From Taibaiella sp. KBW10 (GTDB lineage Bacteria > Bacteroidota > Bacteroidia > Chitinophagales > Chitinophagaceae): a stretch of 64,000 nucleotides of DNA. A program made the translations under genes and the position numbers. The stretch lies in assembly GCF_003852495.1 (NCBI RefSeq), contig NZ_QAJI01000003.1, positions 718,687 through 782,686 on the forward strand, given 5' to 3'. The stretch's first letter is position 1, and the number at the start of each line of letters is the position of its first letter. This document shows positions 35,395-44,617 of the stretch, piece after piece. The notes beneath the pieces are model-generated. The model was given only the letters and a program-made list of their open reading frames with translations. It ran no database searches and had not been told where the DNA came from.

Positions 35395-36132
35395 TTACAG
35401 CTTTACCGTGGGTAATTTTACATCATGATAAAATAAAAATTGCCATCCTTCCTGCTGTCCCTGTGCAGCCCATTGTTCGCGCAGCTCCATGGCCAGCTTA
35501 CCGTTATAATCATATTTGGCCACATATTTGATCTTCATCTGCCGCGCCTGGGGTGCTTCATCGCCTCCGAAAAAGACCTTACCTTCTGCAGTATCGATCC
35601 AATATACCACATGTTGCGGACTATGTCCACCGCTATGCTCATAATGGATATATCCGTCTATGGTGCCGGAAGGCTGATCTAACCACACGACATTTGGGCT
35701 CATCTTAAGATCATCCAAGTCTTCGGTAAAGTAAGAAGGCGCTCCTTTTTCGTAAGCAAATTCAATTTCGGGAAAATATACATAGATTTTTGCCTGAGCA
35801 AAAGCAGGATTATCCATTATCGCCGGGATACCGCCGGCATGGTCTTTATGCAGGTGGCTCATCAGAATCTTAGTTACATCTTCCGGGTGGATATTATGTT
35901 TTGCCAAATTAGTGACCAACTGTGCCACACCATCGCTTCCCGAAAAGCCCAGGCCGGTATCACATAAGATTACATCTTTCTCATTTACGATTAAAAAAGG
36001 TTGTACTTCTACTAAAATAGAACCGATACTTCTATCGTTTAATTCATCTTTGGCTTCGTCAAAAGGAAAGAATACTTTATCTCTACCAACGGTAAAGGTC
36101 CCTTCGGACAAAGGAAATATCTGTGTTTGCAT
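35395..36132 (-). CDS. MBL-fold metallohydrolase
   Basis: A 245-residue metallo-beta-lactamase-fold hydrolase. The metal-binding motif appears as MSHLHKDHAGG (HxHxDH), with further ligands in YEHSGGHSPQHVVYWI (His) and FFGGDEAPQ (Asp), and a DTGLGF strand upstream. The fold serves lactonases, glyoxalases and many others; the GxDGV and SGGHSPQH features resemble AHL-lactonase or quinone-biosynthesis relatives but do not fix a substrate. It starts six bases after the rodA stop, so it is cotranscribed with the cell-shape genes and the ferredoxin. Confidence 0.85.
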   Translation of the reverse strand: MQTQIFPLSEGTFTVGRDKVFFPFDEAKDELNDRSIGSILVEVQPFLIVNEKDVILCDTGLGFSGSDGVAQLVTNLAKHNIHPEDVTKILMSHLHKDHAGGIPAIMDNPAFAQAKIYVYFPEIEFAYEKGAPSYFTEDLDDLKMSPNVVWLDQPSGTIDGYIHYEHSGGHSPQHVVYWIDTAEGKVFFGGDEAPQARQMKIKYVAKYDYNGKLAMELREQWAAQGQQEGWQFLFYHDVKLPTVKL

Positions 36133-36137
36133 AATGT

Positions 36138-37448
36138 TTATCTGATTAAAATATGCCGGTCTGCATCTAATCTCAACATGATAAAGATTAGGATGGAGAA
36201 AGACAAGAGTGAAGTACCTCCATAACTTAACATGGGCAGGGTAATACCGATTACCGGAGCCAGTCCCATCGTCATGGAAAGGTTAATAGCAAAGTGGAAG
36301 AACAGGATAGAGGCGACACAATAACAATATACCCGGCTGAATAAGGATCGTTGCCGCTCTGCCAGAAACACAATCCGTAAGAGAAGCGACAGATAGAGTA
36401 TGACCAACAGTGCACTGCCCACAAAGCCGAATTGCTCTCCGATGCCACAAAATACAAAATCAGTATGCTGCTCCGGAACAAAGGAATACTTTGTCTGGGT
36501 ACCGTTCATAATCCCTTTTCCGATCACACCTCCGGAGCCGATGGCGATCTTGGATTGCCTTACGTTATAATCGGCATCTTTTTTTGCCGCTTCTCCGGGT
36601 TTTTGAAACTCCAGGGGTACATCCTGCCCCAGCATTGAGTAAATACGCTCTACCTGATAGCCTTTAAATACATTTTTGAAGATATAGGGTACGACCAATT
36701 GTGAAAACGTAACGGCAATAAGCCATCCGCCCACAATAAAGAGTATGACCAATTTTTGTCTTTTAATCTGTTTCCATAAGATCCATACACTCAATAAAGC
36801 AATAACGGTAATGGCAATGAACAGGGGCAAACGTTCGATCAACAAAGAGGATAGGAATAAGGCTACACTCCCTAAACCAACAAGTAAGATACTATTAGGA
36901 AGCCCTTCTCTATACATGGGTAAGAAGAAGGCAAAATAAACCAAAGCCAAACCGGTCTCATTCTGAAGGATAATCAGGAAACAAGGAATCAAAACAATCG
37001 TCGCTGCGATCAAACGGTCTTTTAGGGTATTAAAGCGCGTTTCGGGTGCAGAAAGAAACCTGGATAAAGCCAGTGCCGTGAAGATCTTACACATCTCTCC
37101 AGGTTGAAAGGTAAAGGAGCCGAATTTGATAAAACTGTGGGACCCTTTTACTTCGCCCCCAATCACAAAGGTGATGAGTAGCAGGAAGATTCCGAATACA
37201 TAGGATAAATTAGACAGGGAATAAAAAACCTTACTGTCGGTAAATAAGATGATCAATCCCAGAAAACAGGAAATACCTAACCAAATGATCTGTTTCATAT
37301 GGCTTTTCTCCGTATTAAAAAAAGGCTCGGAAAAGCTTGTATACTCAGAAGTGTATACCGCCATGATCCCTATCGAAATAAGAGAAAGCACCAGGAATAA
37401 GGAGAGCCAGTCTATTCGAGCCAATACCGGTTTTCTATGTGTTGCCAT
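36138..37448 (-). CDS. rodA: rod shape-determining protein RodA
   Basis: RodA is the SEDS-family glycosyltransferase that polymerises peptidoglycan in the elongasome, together with the class B PBP2. The 436-residue protein has about ten membrane helices (IDWLSLFLVLSLISIGIMAVYTSE to the C-terminal SFSILIFIMLRL). SEDS motifs include KIAIGSGGVIGKGIMNGTQTKYSFVPEQHTDFVF, with the PEQHTDFIF signature, and GITLPMLSYGGTSLL. It is 34 bases after mrdA and six bases before the MBL gene. Confidence 0.96.
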   Translation of the reverse strand: MATHRKPVLARIDWLSLFLVLSLISIGIMAVYTSEYTSFSEPFFNTEKSHMKQIIWLGISCFLGLIILFTDSKVFYSLSNLSYVFGIFLLLITFVIGGEVKGSHSFIKFGSFTFQPGEMCKIFTALALSRFLSAPETRFNTLKDRLIAATIVLIPCFLIILQNETGLALVYFAFFLPMYREGLPNSILLVGLGSVALFLSSLLIERLPLFIAITVIALLSVWILWKQIKRQKLVILFIVGGWLIAVTFSQLVVPYIFKNVFKGYQVERIYSMLGQDVPLEFQKPGEAAKKDADYNVRQSKIAIGSGGVIGKGIMNGTQTKYSFVPEQHTDFVFCGIGEQFGFVGSALLVILYLSLLLRIVFLAERQRSLFSRVYCYCVASILFFHFAINLSMTMGLAPVIGITLPMLSYGGTSLLSFSILIFIMLRLDADRHILIR

Positions 37449-37482
37449 GCAATGATGTATCTAAGGGTTGAATTTTTGATGA

Positions 37483-39504
37483 TTATTTTTTCAGGTGGTA
37501 AAATTTCTCTAGCATGGTGTTCACCAGAAGAGTATCTCCCCGTTTGGTCATGGCAATCTGGCCTTCTTTATCCGCCATCTTCATTTCCCATCTCAGTTTA
37601 TCTTTGATCCTTTGCAGCGAATCAATGGTATAGGTGTATTTCTTTACCAGATTGGCATGGAACATTTTTTCTTCAAGGGGTTTCCGTTTCACGGAGTCGG
37701 TCAGGTATTTCTCCATCATCAGACTAGCTACCGGTCCTGCCCAGGTAGCGCCATATCCCGCATTTTGTACGACCACGGCAATCGCGATCCTGGGATTATC
37801 TTTAGGGGCAAAACAGACAAATACAGAGTGGTTATCCAGCTTTGTTTTCTTTCCAAAAAGCAAGGCATAGTTTTCTACAGTACCCGTTTTGGCCGAAACG
37901 GCAATACCGGGTAGTTGCGCTACCCTACCGGTACCGTTAGTAACCACCATTTCCATACCATCGATTACCGCCTGATAATCGGTAGCAGAAATATTTGTGG
38001 TCTGGTGTTTTTCCAGGTATTTTTTCAATTTAGGGTGTTTGGCATCTCCGCCAATACTTTTCACCAGATGTGGTGTGTAGAAAAAACCTTTATTGGCAAT
38101 CATACACATAGAATTGGCCAGCTGCATTGGGCTTACCGTTACCTCTCCCTGTCCCATGCCTACAATGGCCATGTTACAGGAGTTCCAGCTGCCTCCACGA
38201 TACATATTATTATAAAAGGATGAATCGGGAATAAGCCCGCCCCCTTCAGAAGTAATATCTACGCCTAAAGGATGCCCGAATCCAAAATGGTTCATGTATT
38301 CATACCAGGTTTCCAGCCCTTTGTGCACGCCTCCGAATTTAGGCATATCTACAATCTTACGAAATACATCACAGAAATAAGCATTACAGGAATTGGCCAA
38401 AGCAACTTTCAGATTGGCCGCATGGCCGTGACCACTATGGGTACAACCAATACGCTTACCGCAGGCATAATAACCTCCGGCACAAGGATAGCCGAACGAA
38501 GGCGTAATAGCGCCTACATCAAGTCCTACAAGACCTGTAATTGGCTTAAACGTAGAGCCCGGCGGATAGAAAGCCTGTGTCGCATAGTTAAACAAAGGCT
38601 TGGTAGCCATTTTATTAAGATCTGCGAAATGCCTTCCCTTATCCTCTCCGGTAAGCAGGTTCGGATCAAAACTAGGTGCCGAAACCATTGCCAGAATGCC
38701 GCCTGTTTGTGGATCAATAGCAACAGCGCTCCCGATCTTCCCGGACATCAGTTTTTCTCCATAGGCCTGCAATTCCGCATCTATATAAAGTTGCAGTTCT
38801 TTTCCTCCTGAAGCAACCGTATCCATTGCCCCATCCTTATAGGCATCTCTAGGGCGGTTCATTACATCTCTTACCAGGTATTGTACACCACGCGTTCCTC
38901 TCAATTCTTCTTCATATACATTTTCGAGGCCACTCATCCCTACATAATCGCCCTGCCTGTAACTGGCAAAACGGGGATTCTCTAACATGGCCGGAGACAC
39001 CTCACTTAAATAGCCTAAGAGTAAGGCTCCGGAGGATTCCGGATAAGAACGCATACTGCGCTCTGCCAGCTCAAAGCCCGGGAATAAATACATATTCTCC
39101 TGCAAGCGGGCATTTAATTCTTTTGAAATTTGTGCTTTGTAGACACCCGGTTTTTGCTTCCCATTTTTAAACAATACTTTGTTGAGTTCCTTTTCGAAGT
39201 CTTGCTCAGTAATGCCTAATATAGAACAAAAAGCAGCCGTATCCATATCTTTCGTTACCCGGCTTGGGGTTACCACAAGGTCAAAAGTGACGTTGTTGTA
39301 TAACATCGCCTTCCCGTTACGGTCTACTATACTACCCCTGGCGGGATAAATTACTTTACGGAATATGGCCTGATCATCTGCCAATACCTTATATTTATCG
39401 TCCCACACCTGCAAGTTGAACAAACGGAAAATCAATGCTACTGCCATTGCGGCAAACAACAATCTGACAATCCATGCCCTCGGATTATTATTAAAATTGA
39501 TCAT
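37483..39504 (-). CDS. mrdA: penicillin-binding protein 2 (transpeptidase)
   Basis: A class B PBP, the transpeptidase partner of RodA in lateral wall growth. In 673 residues: one N-terminal membrane anchor (WIVRLLFAAMAVALIFRLFNLQ), the dimerisation domain, and the transpeptidase domain with Ser317-x-x-Lys320 in YPPGSTFKPITG, Ser372-Cys-Asn374 in ALANSCNAYF and Lys539-Thr-Gly541 in VSAKTGTVEN. A cysteine cluster (CAGGYYACGKRIGCTHSG) just after the active Ser is typical of Bacteroidota PBP2. The C-terminal extension ends in a charged MADKEGQIAMTK stretch. The first gene of the operon, with a -7 element just upstream. mreBCD are not in the window. Confidence 0.96.
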   Translation of the reverse strand: MINFNNNPRAWIVRLLFAAMAVALIFRLFNLQVWDDKYKVLADDQAIFRKVIYPARGSIVDRNGKAMLYNNVTFDLVVTPSRVTKDMDTAAFCSILGITEQDFEKELNKVLFKNGKQKPGVYKAQISKELNARLQENMYLFPGFELAERSMRSYPESSGALLLGYLSEVSPAMLENPRFASYRQGDYVGMSGLENVYEEELRGTRGVQYLVRDVMNRPRDAYKDGAMDTVASGGKELQLYIDAELQAYGEKLMSGKIGSAVAIDPQTGGILAMVSAPSFDPNLLTGEDKGRHFADLNKMATKPLFNYATQAFYPPGSTFKPITGLVGLDVGAITPSFGYPCAGGYYACGKRIGCTHSGHGHAANLKVALANSCNAYFCDVFRKIVDMPKFGGVHKGLETWYEYMNHFGFGHPLGVDITSEGGGLIPDSSFYNNMYRGGSWNSCNMAIVGMGQGEVTVSPMQLANSMCMIANKGFFYTPHLVKSIGGDAKHPKLKKYLEKHQTTNISATDYQAVIDGMEMVVTNGTGRVAQLPGIAVSAKTGTVENYALLFGKKTKLDNHSVFVCFAPKDNPRIAIAVVVQNAGYGATWAGPVASLMMEKYLTDSVKRKPLEEKMFHANLVKKYTYTIDSLQRIKDKLRWEMKMADKEGQIAMTKRGDTLLVNTMLEKFYHLKK

Positions 39505-39532
39505 TAACGGAAATAGTATATTGGAATATATA

Positions 39533-39540
39533 CAAATATA
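39533..39540 (-). promoter_or_regulatory. -7 element of the mrdA-rodA unit
   Basis: Reads TATATTTG on the minus strand, 28 bases before the start at 39504. Confidence 0.5.
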
Positions 39541-39592
39541 GAAAAGAGCGGAGTGCTAAAATAATTTTTCTACGATATTTATAAAAAAAAGA

Positions 39593-39630
39593 AAAAAGCC
39601 GGTAAAAGTGTTCACTTTTACCGGCTTTTT
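39593..39630 (-). terminator. strong terminator after the type B sorted protein gene
   Basis: Eighteen perfect pairs (39593-39610 with 39613-39630) with a two-base loop; flanking A-run gives a T-run on the minus strand, 17 bases after the stop. Confidence 0.9.
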
Positions 39631-39647
39631 ATCCAAAATGGCTTTTA

Positions 39648-41666
39648 TTATCGAATCAGGGTTACATTACCTGATTTTCTGAATCTTTGGTTGGTGTCTT
39701 TACAATAAGCATCAATTTCCCACACATAAACACCCATCATACATTCTACGCCCTGCATATCTCTACCAGTCCATTTCACATTAGGGTTTGTTGTGCTGAA
39801 CACTTCTCTGCCCCAACGATCAAATATTCTAAAGTAGTTAACCTGCGTCAACTGAAGATTCAGCAATCCGAAGCTATTGTCTTTTGGTGCAAATGCATTA
39901 GGCAATCTGATGTCTTCACAAGGTACTCCGATCTTCACAGAATCAATAGCCGTACAACCGCTTGGCGCTGTAACCGTAAGGTAATACGTCATGTTTTGAG
40001 CAGGTTTTACCCTTGCAATAGGTTCGTTCAGGGTCGATTCAAAGAATACATTTGGCGTCCATTTATACGTATAAGTCGGTCTTACCGTAGTCTGTGGCCC
40101 ACCGATTTGCGTGATAGAACCGTCTGTGATTACGCGATCTTCACCGGCATCAGATTTGATGTTATCTACTCTTACATTAAAGGTTTCTTTTACAATACAA
40201 TTCGGTGCGTAATCAATCGCAACAGTATACAAGGTTGAATACTGTGGCCATACTCTTACAAAACGTCCTGCTAAAGTATCAATATTATAGTTTGGAGACC
40301 ATACGAAAGAATCTGTTCCGAAAGTAAGAACGTGCATGTTGATGGTATCACCGCTACAGATCAGGGTATCCTGTACGGTTAAGTTATAAGAAGGGTGATC
40401 TTTTACATAAATTGGTTTACAGAAATGTCTTTCTGTAGCCAGACCTTCATCTACCGTTAAGAAAACGGAATAGGTACCTGTTCTGTTATATTTTACCGGG
40501 TTTGGTACTCTTTTATCAGAACCGGAAATAGATGCATTTGTACAATTACCGTATTTCACTCTTAAAAGCGTATTGTCGGAATTGATGACATGCATATACA
40601 CACCATTGGAATCTCTTACAGCATTAGACAAGCTTGTCGGTAATAATAAGGTATTCATGGTTGCTACGCTTGCTGTAGGTACTCCGGCAATAGAAGCCGG
40701 CCAATACAAGCTCACCCATTCTCCAGTATTTTTATTAGTGACATACCCATAATAATCATTACAGTTTTTCACAATGGCAATACCGGTAGGAACTTTTAGC
40801 TTTCCGCTTAAAGAACCCATATCTACCGCAAAAGGAACATTCAAATAAGAATTACCAAAAGTAACTTGTGATAATTTACTGGTGGTCTCGTTGGTCACGA
40901 TAAAGTGATGGTTGCCCAATTCAGTCATGTTGGCCAATCCGCTCACGCCACTAAAGGCATTGCTGATATTACCAAAATTGGTGAACCCTTGGATACTATC
41001 AATATTGGCTTTAAGATCGATACGGGATAATGCATTACCATTATTAAAGGTGAATGCTCTTATAGAATCGTTTTCGATAACTGTAAACAGCTCTCTTGGT
41101 TGTGTTAAAAAAGCCGTTGTGTTATAGGCCACAAAGCCTGTAGGGGCATAATTCAAACCGTTGGCAAAATCGATACGCACAAATCTGGGACCGCCACTTA
41201 CGGCAGACCCGATTACAAAAACGTGCCATCCGGAAGCATCTTTTAAAGTCGAAATCCCGGTAGGATTATCCGGTACACGGTCCTGATAGTGTCCTAAATC
41301 GGTTACAATCGGTGCCTGTTCGATACCGTCTTCGTATTGATAACGAAATACTTTACCATCCTGGCTCGCTGTAAAGCTGTAATAAAAAGTATCTACTTTT
41401 AAAGTAGTGATACAGGAGTTCACATTAATTTGATAATTACCGATACCCATACTGGTTGCCGCTGGCGTACCGCCCAATAGCGGGGGACAAAAAGACCAGT
41501 TATATGTCTTTGCATCGTTTACCAGTACATTGGGGGTAAACTCTGATCCTAAACATATCGTATCGTAATTAAAAGAAAACAAGGGTGTTTCCAATTGTGC
41601 CTCTGCTTTTGGTATAAAGCAACCCAAACTCAGGATAGTTAACAATAACTGTAGTTTTCTATTCAT
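39648..41666 (-). CDS. type IX-secreted protein with gliding-motility-associated (type B) C-terminal domain
   Basis: A 672-residue surface or secreted protein. It has a signal peptide (MNRKLQLLLTILSLGCFIPKAEAQ), a central beta-propeller-like stretch (about 90-370, with repeated FVIGSAVSGGPRFVRIDFANGLNY-like blades), a PKD-like region (about 390-570), then the type B sorting domain from about 585 (LPNAFAPKDNSFGLLNLQLTQVNYFRIFDRWGREVFSTTNPNVKWTGRDMQ, ending RKSGNVTLIR). The domain directs export via SprA and SprF-type partners. No SprF gene is adjacent, which differs from many type B substrates. Monocistronic, with a strong terminator; natural ligand unknown. Confidence 0.9.
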   Translation of the reverse strand: MNRKLQLLLTILSLGCFIPKAEAQLETPLFSFNYDTICLGSEFTPNVLVNDAKTYNWSFCPPLLGGTPAATSMGIGNYQINVNSCITTLKVDTFYYSFTASQDGKVFRYQYEDGIEQAPIVTDLGHYQDRVPDNPTGISTLKDASGWHVFVIGSAVSGGPRFVRIDFANGLNYAPTGFVAYNTTAFLTQPRELFTVIENDSIRAFTFNNGNALSRIDLKANIDSIQGFTNFGNISNAFSGVSGLANMTELGNHHFIVTNETTSKLSQVTFGNSYLNVPFAVDMGSLSGKLKVPTGIAIVKNCNDYYGYVTNKNTGEWVSLYWPASIAGVPTASVATMNTLLLPTSLSNAVRDSNGVYMHVINSDNTLLRVKYGNCTNASISGSDKRVPNPVKYNRTGTYSVFLTVDEGLATERHFCKPIYVKDHPSYNLTVQDTLICSGDTINMHVLTFGTDSFVWSPNYNIDTLAGRFVRVWPQYSTLYTVAIDYAPNCIVKETFNVRVDNIKSDAGEDRVITDGSITQIGGPQTTVRPTYTYKWTPNVFFESTLNEPIARVKPAQNMTYYLTVTAPSGCTAIDSVKIGVPCEDIRLPNAFAPKDNSFGLLNLQLTQVNYFRIFDRWGREVFSTTNPNVKWTGRDMQGVECMMGVYVWEIDAYCKDTNQRFRKSGNVTLIR

Positions 41667-41806
41667 ATCAATTCTAAAGAAAAAAGCAAAAATGAATTAT
41701 GAGAGTACTCTCGTAAAATCTGAAAATTTTGGCTAATGTAATAATATTATCGCATATTTTCATAAAATATTGCTAATTTTATTTTTCATTATTTTCCAAT
41801 TATCTC

Positions 41807-43972
41807 ATGCGTAACAGACTTTTACCGCTTTCTCTATTTTCTACCCTTTTATTTTCGACAACTATCTATAACAGCCAGGCCAAAGAAGGCATGTGGCGTC
41901 CGGCAGACCTCAAGAAACAAGCCGATGAAATGAAAAAGGCGGGTTTGCAAATCCCGGTGAGTAAACTTTATGAAGACGGCAAGGCTGCGCTAAATGATGC
42001 AGTAGTGATATTTGGCGGTGGTTGTACCGGAGAGGTGGTCTCTGCCCAGGGATTGGTGTTCACTAACCATCACTGTGGCTATGGTGCCGTACAAGGTGTG
42101 AGTACCGATGCCAAGAACTATCTGATCAATGGCTTTTGGGCTAAAAATAATGCAGATGAGGTTCCCTGCCCGGGGCTTTCGGTTACATTCATAAAAAAAA
42201 TAGAAGAGGTAACGAAGCAGATCTTAAAAGGCATTACGGAAGAAACATCTGAAGCTGAACGGGCACAGATCATTGCTGAAAATATAAAGTTCCTGGAAAC
42301 CGGTTACCGCAAATTACTGGGCTATACCGCTGAGGTAAAACCTTTTTATAATGGCAATGAATATTGGGTAACCCTTTTGGAAAAGTATGACGATGTACGC
42401 CTGGTGGGGTTTCCGCCAAATGGCATTGGCAAATTTGGCGGCGATACGGACAACTGGATGTGGCCAAGACAAACGGGCGATTTCGGCATCTTCCGGGTAT
42501 ATGCAGGACCGGGTAATAAACCTGCTGCCTACAATATCAACAATAAGCCCTACAAGGCAGAACAATATTTCCCGATTAATACTTCTGGTGTAAAAGAAGG
42601 CGACTATACAATGGTTTATGGTTTTCCTTATGTAACCAAAGAATATTTAACTAGTGCGCAATTGGCACAAACGCAGGACATCATTGATCCGATCCGTATT
42701 GCGGCCCGTAAGATTAAACTGGGCGTTTGGGATGAGGCAATGCGCAAAGACCCGAAAACGTTTTTGAAATATGCCTCTAAGCAATCTTCGGTAAGTAATG
42801 GGTATAAAAAATGGCAGGGTGAGATCAGAGGACTGGAACTCAATGATGTAAAAGGCAAAAAACTGGCTTATGAAACCCGTTTGATGCAAAAAAGCCTTAG
42901 CGATACCGGCATCAATAGTCCTAAAAGTACTTTAAGTCAGATTAATGCTGCTGTGGAGCACAACAATAATTATTTAAGGGCTTACGAAAGCACGAATGAA
43001 ACGGTACTGGGTATTGAAATCATTGGCCAGGCAGCTTACCTGCAAAGGGTTTTGAATATTTACAGATCAGGCGTTAAGGATAAAGCGCTCACAGATACTT
43101 TGGCGAAAGTGAAGAAAGGCCTGGAAGGATTTTATAAAAATTATGATGCAGTACTGGACAAACAGCTGTTTGAAAACCTGATGCCTTTTTATTATATGCA
43201 ACCGGGACTAGCCGTTGCGCCCAAAGTAAAATCATTATATACCGAAAACGGAAGCGATTTTGGAAAATGGTCTTCAAATGTATATGGGCAAAGCGCTTTA
43301 GCGATCAAGGAAATGGCCATGCACTATTTTGATGCACCCAAAGCCAGCGATACGGTGGATATTAAAAATGATCCGGCTTACCAGATTTATCATGCAGTTA
43401 TCGATTGGCAGGACCAGTCGGTGAGACCCGGTATGATTGCGTATGCCAAACGCACGGATCTCCTGAACCGTATCTATATGCAACAACAATTGCAGTATAT
43501 GAGTGGTGAGCGGAATTTTTATCCCGATGCTAACCAGACCCTGAGGTTAACCTACGGACATGTAAAAGGCATCACGCCACAAGGTACCTCCTTGTATTCT
43601 TACAGAAGCACGCTGGAAGATGTGATCGCAAAACATAATCCTGATGTGGAAGAATTTAATGTTCCTTCAAAATTACGCGACCTTTATTTACGCAAGGATT
43701 ATGGCCGATGGAATGTAAACGGAACGGTACCGGTAACTTTTATTGCCACGAATCACACCAGCGGAGGAAACTCTGGCAGCCCGGTGTTGAATGCCAAAGG
43801 AGAATTGATCGGGATTAACTTTGACCGCATCTGGGATGGCACAATGAGTGATCTTTACTATGATCCTAACCTGTGCCGCAATATTGCGGTAGATGTACGT
43901 TACGTGTTATTTATTATAGAAAAATACGGTAATGCGCCCTGGTTATTTAAGGAGATGAATTTGGTAAAGTAA
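41807..43972 (+). CDS. S46-family dipeptidyl-peptidase, DPP11-like
   Basis: A periplasmic serine dipeptidyl-peptidase of family S46, known from Bacteroidota that live on peptides. The 721-residue protein has a signal peptide (LLPLSLFSTLLFSTTIYNSQA), the catalytic His in VFTNHHCGYGAVQ (His89), the Asp in GGDTDNWMWPRQTGDF and the Ser in HTSGGNSGSPVLN. The residue that sets P1 specificity is read as Arg in GINFDRIWDGTMSDLYYDP, as in DPP11 (acidic P1), where DPP7 has Gly. So it probably releases dipeptides with Asp or Glu at the second position. The specificity call rests on that single residue and family knowledge. Confidence 0.93.
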   Translation: MRNRLLPLSLFSTLLFSTTIYNSQAKEGMWRPADLKKQADEMKKAGLQIPVSKLYEDGKAALNDAVVIFGGGCTGEVVSAQGLVFTNHHCGYGAVQGVSTDAKNYLINGFWAKNNADEVPCPGLSVTFIKKIEEVTKQILKGITEETSEAERAQIIAENIKFLETGYRKLLGYTAEVKPFYNGNEYWVTLLEKYDDVRLVGFPPNGIGKFGGDTDNWMWPRQTGDFGIFRVYAGPGNKPAAYNINNKPYKAEQYFPINTSGVKEGDYTMVYGFPYVTKEYLTSAQLAQTQDIIDPIRIAARKIKLGVWDEAMRKDPKTFLKYASKQSSVSNGYKKWQGEIRGLELNDVKGKKLAYETRLMQKSLSDTGINSPKSTLSQINAAVEHNNNYLRAYESTNETVLGIEIIGQAAYLQRVLNIYRSGVKDKALTDTLAKVKKGLEGFYKNYDAVLDKQLFENLMPFYYMQPGLAVAPKVKSLYTENGSDFGKWSSNVYGQSALAIKEMAMHYFDAPKASDTVDIKNDPAYQIYHAVIDWQDQSVRPGMIAYAKRTDLLNRIYMQQQLQYMSGERNFYPDANQTLRLTYGHVKGITPQGTSLYSYRSTLEDVIAKHNPDVEEFNVPSKLRDLYLRKDYGRWNVNGTVPVTFIATNHTSGGNSGSPVLNAKGELIGINFDRIWDGTMSDLYYDPNLCRNIAVDVRYVLFIIEKYGNAPWLFKEMNLVK

Positions 43973-44051
43973 GTTTGTGTAACTTTATGTTGCCCTAAAT
44001 AAAGTGCAGTCAATTATTTATCTTTTTTAAAACTTATAAAATCAAAATACT

Positions 44052-44537
44052 ATGCATGCTACAATAATCGCAGTGTACGACCAACAAGAAAAAGCAGTCG
44101 CTACTGTTGAAGCGTTAAAACAAAATGGTTTCGGAAAAAGACATATGACCATCTTGGGTAAGGTGGATGCTGATGATGCATTGCAGTCCAAGATCAGCAC
44201 GACCGCAGTTGCAACGGTAGGTACTGCAGCAGTAGTAGGCCCTGTAATCGGTGCTTTGGCCGGTGTGGGTATTATTGCGATTCCGGGTTTAGGTTTTATT
44301 TATGGTGCCGGTGCTTTAGCAGGTGCTATTATGGGCTTTGATTTCGGTATTATAGGCGGTGGTATTATTGCAAACCTGTTGCTTGACGGTGAGAAAAGTG
44401 AGATCGCGGATATGTATGAAAAAGAATTACAGGATGGCAAGACCTTACTGATTTTCAGAGGTACGAAAGCTTCCGGTGATAAGGCTTTTGAGCTGATCCA
44501 GAAAGAGGGTGGCTACAGTGATGTCAAATTGCATTAA
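44052..44537 (+). CDS. small glycine-rich membrane protein, general-stress-protein-like
   Basis: A 161-residue protein: an N-terminal ferredoxin-like segment (TIIAVYDQQEKAVATVEALKQNGFGKRHMTILGK), a Gly/Ala-rich hydrophobic centre (about 55-120, VGTAAVVGPVIGALAGVGIIAIPGLG and AGAIMGFDFGIIGGGIIANLLL) and a C-terminal half resembling the N-terminal part (LQDGKTLLIFRGTKASGDKAFELIQKEGG). The layout matches YflT/GsiB-type general stress or DUF1269-like proteins, with a glycine-zipper-like membrane insert. No partner gene is near. The role is unknown; envelope stress is a guess from the family. Confidence 0.7.
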   Translation: MHATIIAVYDQQEKAVATVEALKQNGFGKRHMTILGKVDADDALQSKISTTAVATVGTAAVVGPVIGALAGVGIIAIPGLGFIYGAGALAGAIMGFDFGIIGGGIIANLLLDGEKSEIADMYEKELQDGKTLLIFRGTKASGDKAFELIQKEGGYSDVKLH

Positions 44538-44561
44538 GCTATATCTTATATATTTATGTAC

Positions 44562-44587
44562 AAAAGCTGCCCCTAGGGGCAGCTTTT
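44562..44587. terminator. perfect palindromic terminator
   Basis: A 26-base perfect palindrome (AAAAGCTGCCCC with GGGGCAGCTTTT around TA), 24 bases after the 44537 stop. Confidence 0.85.
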
Positions 44588-44617
44588 ATTTTATCTAAAA
44601 ATCGGTAACTTTAATGC

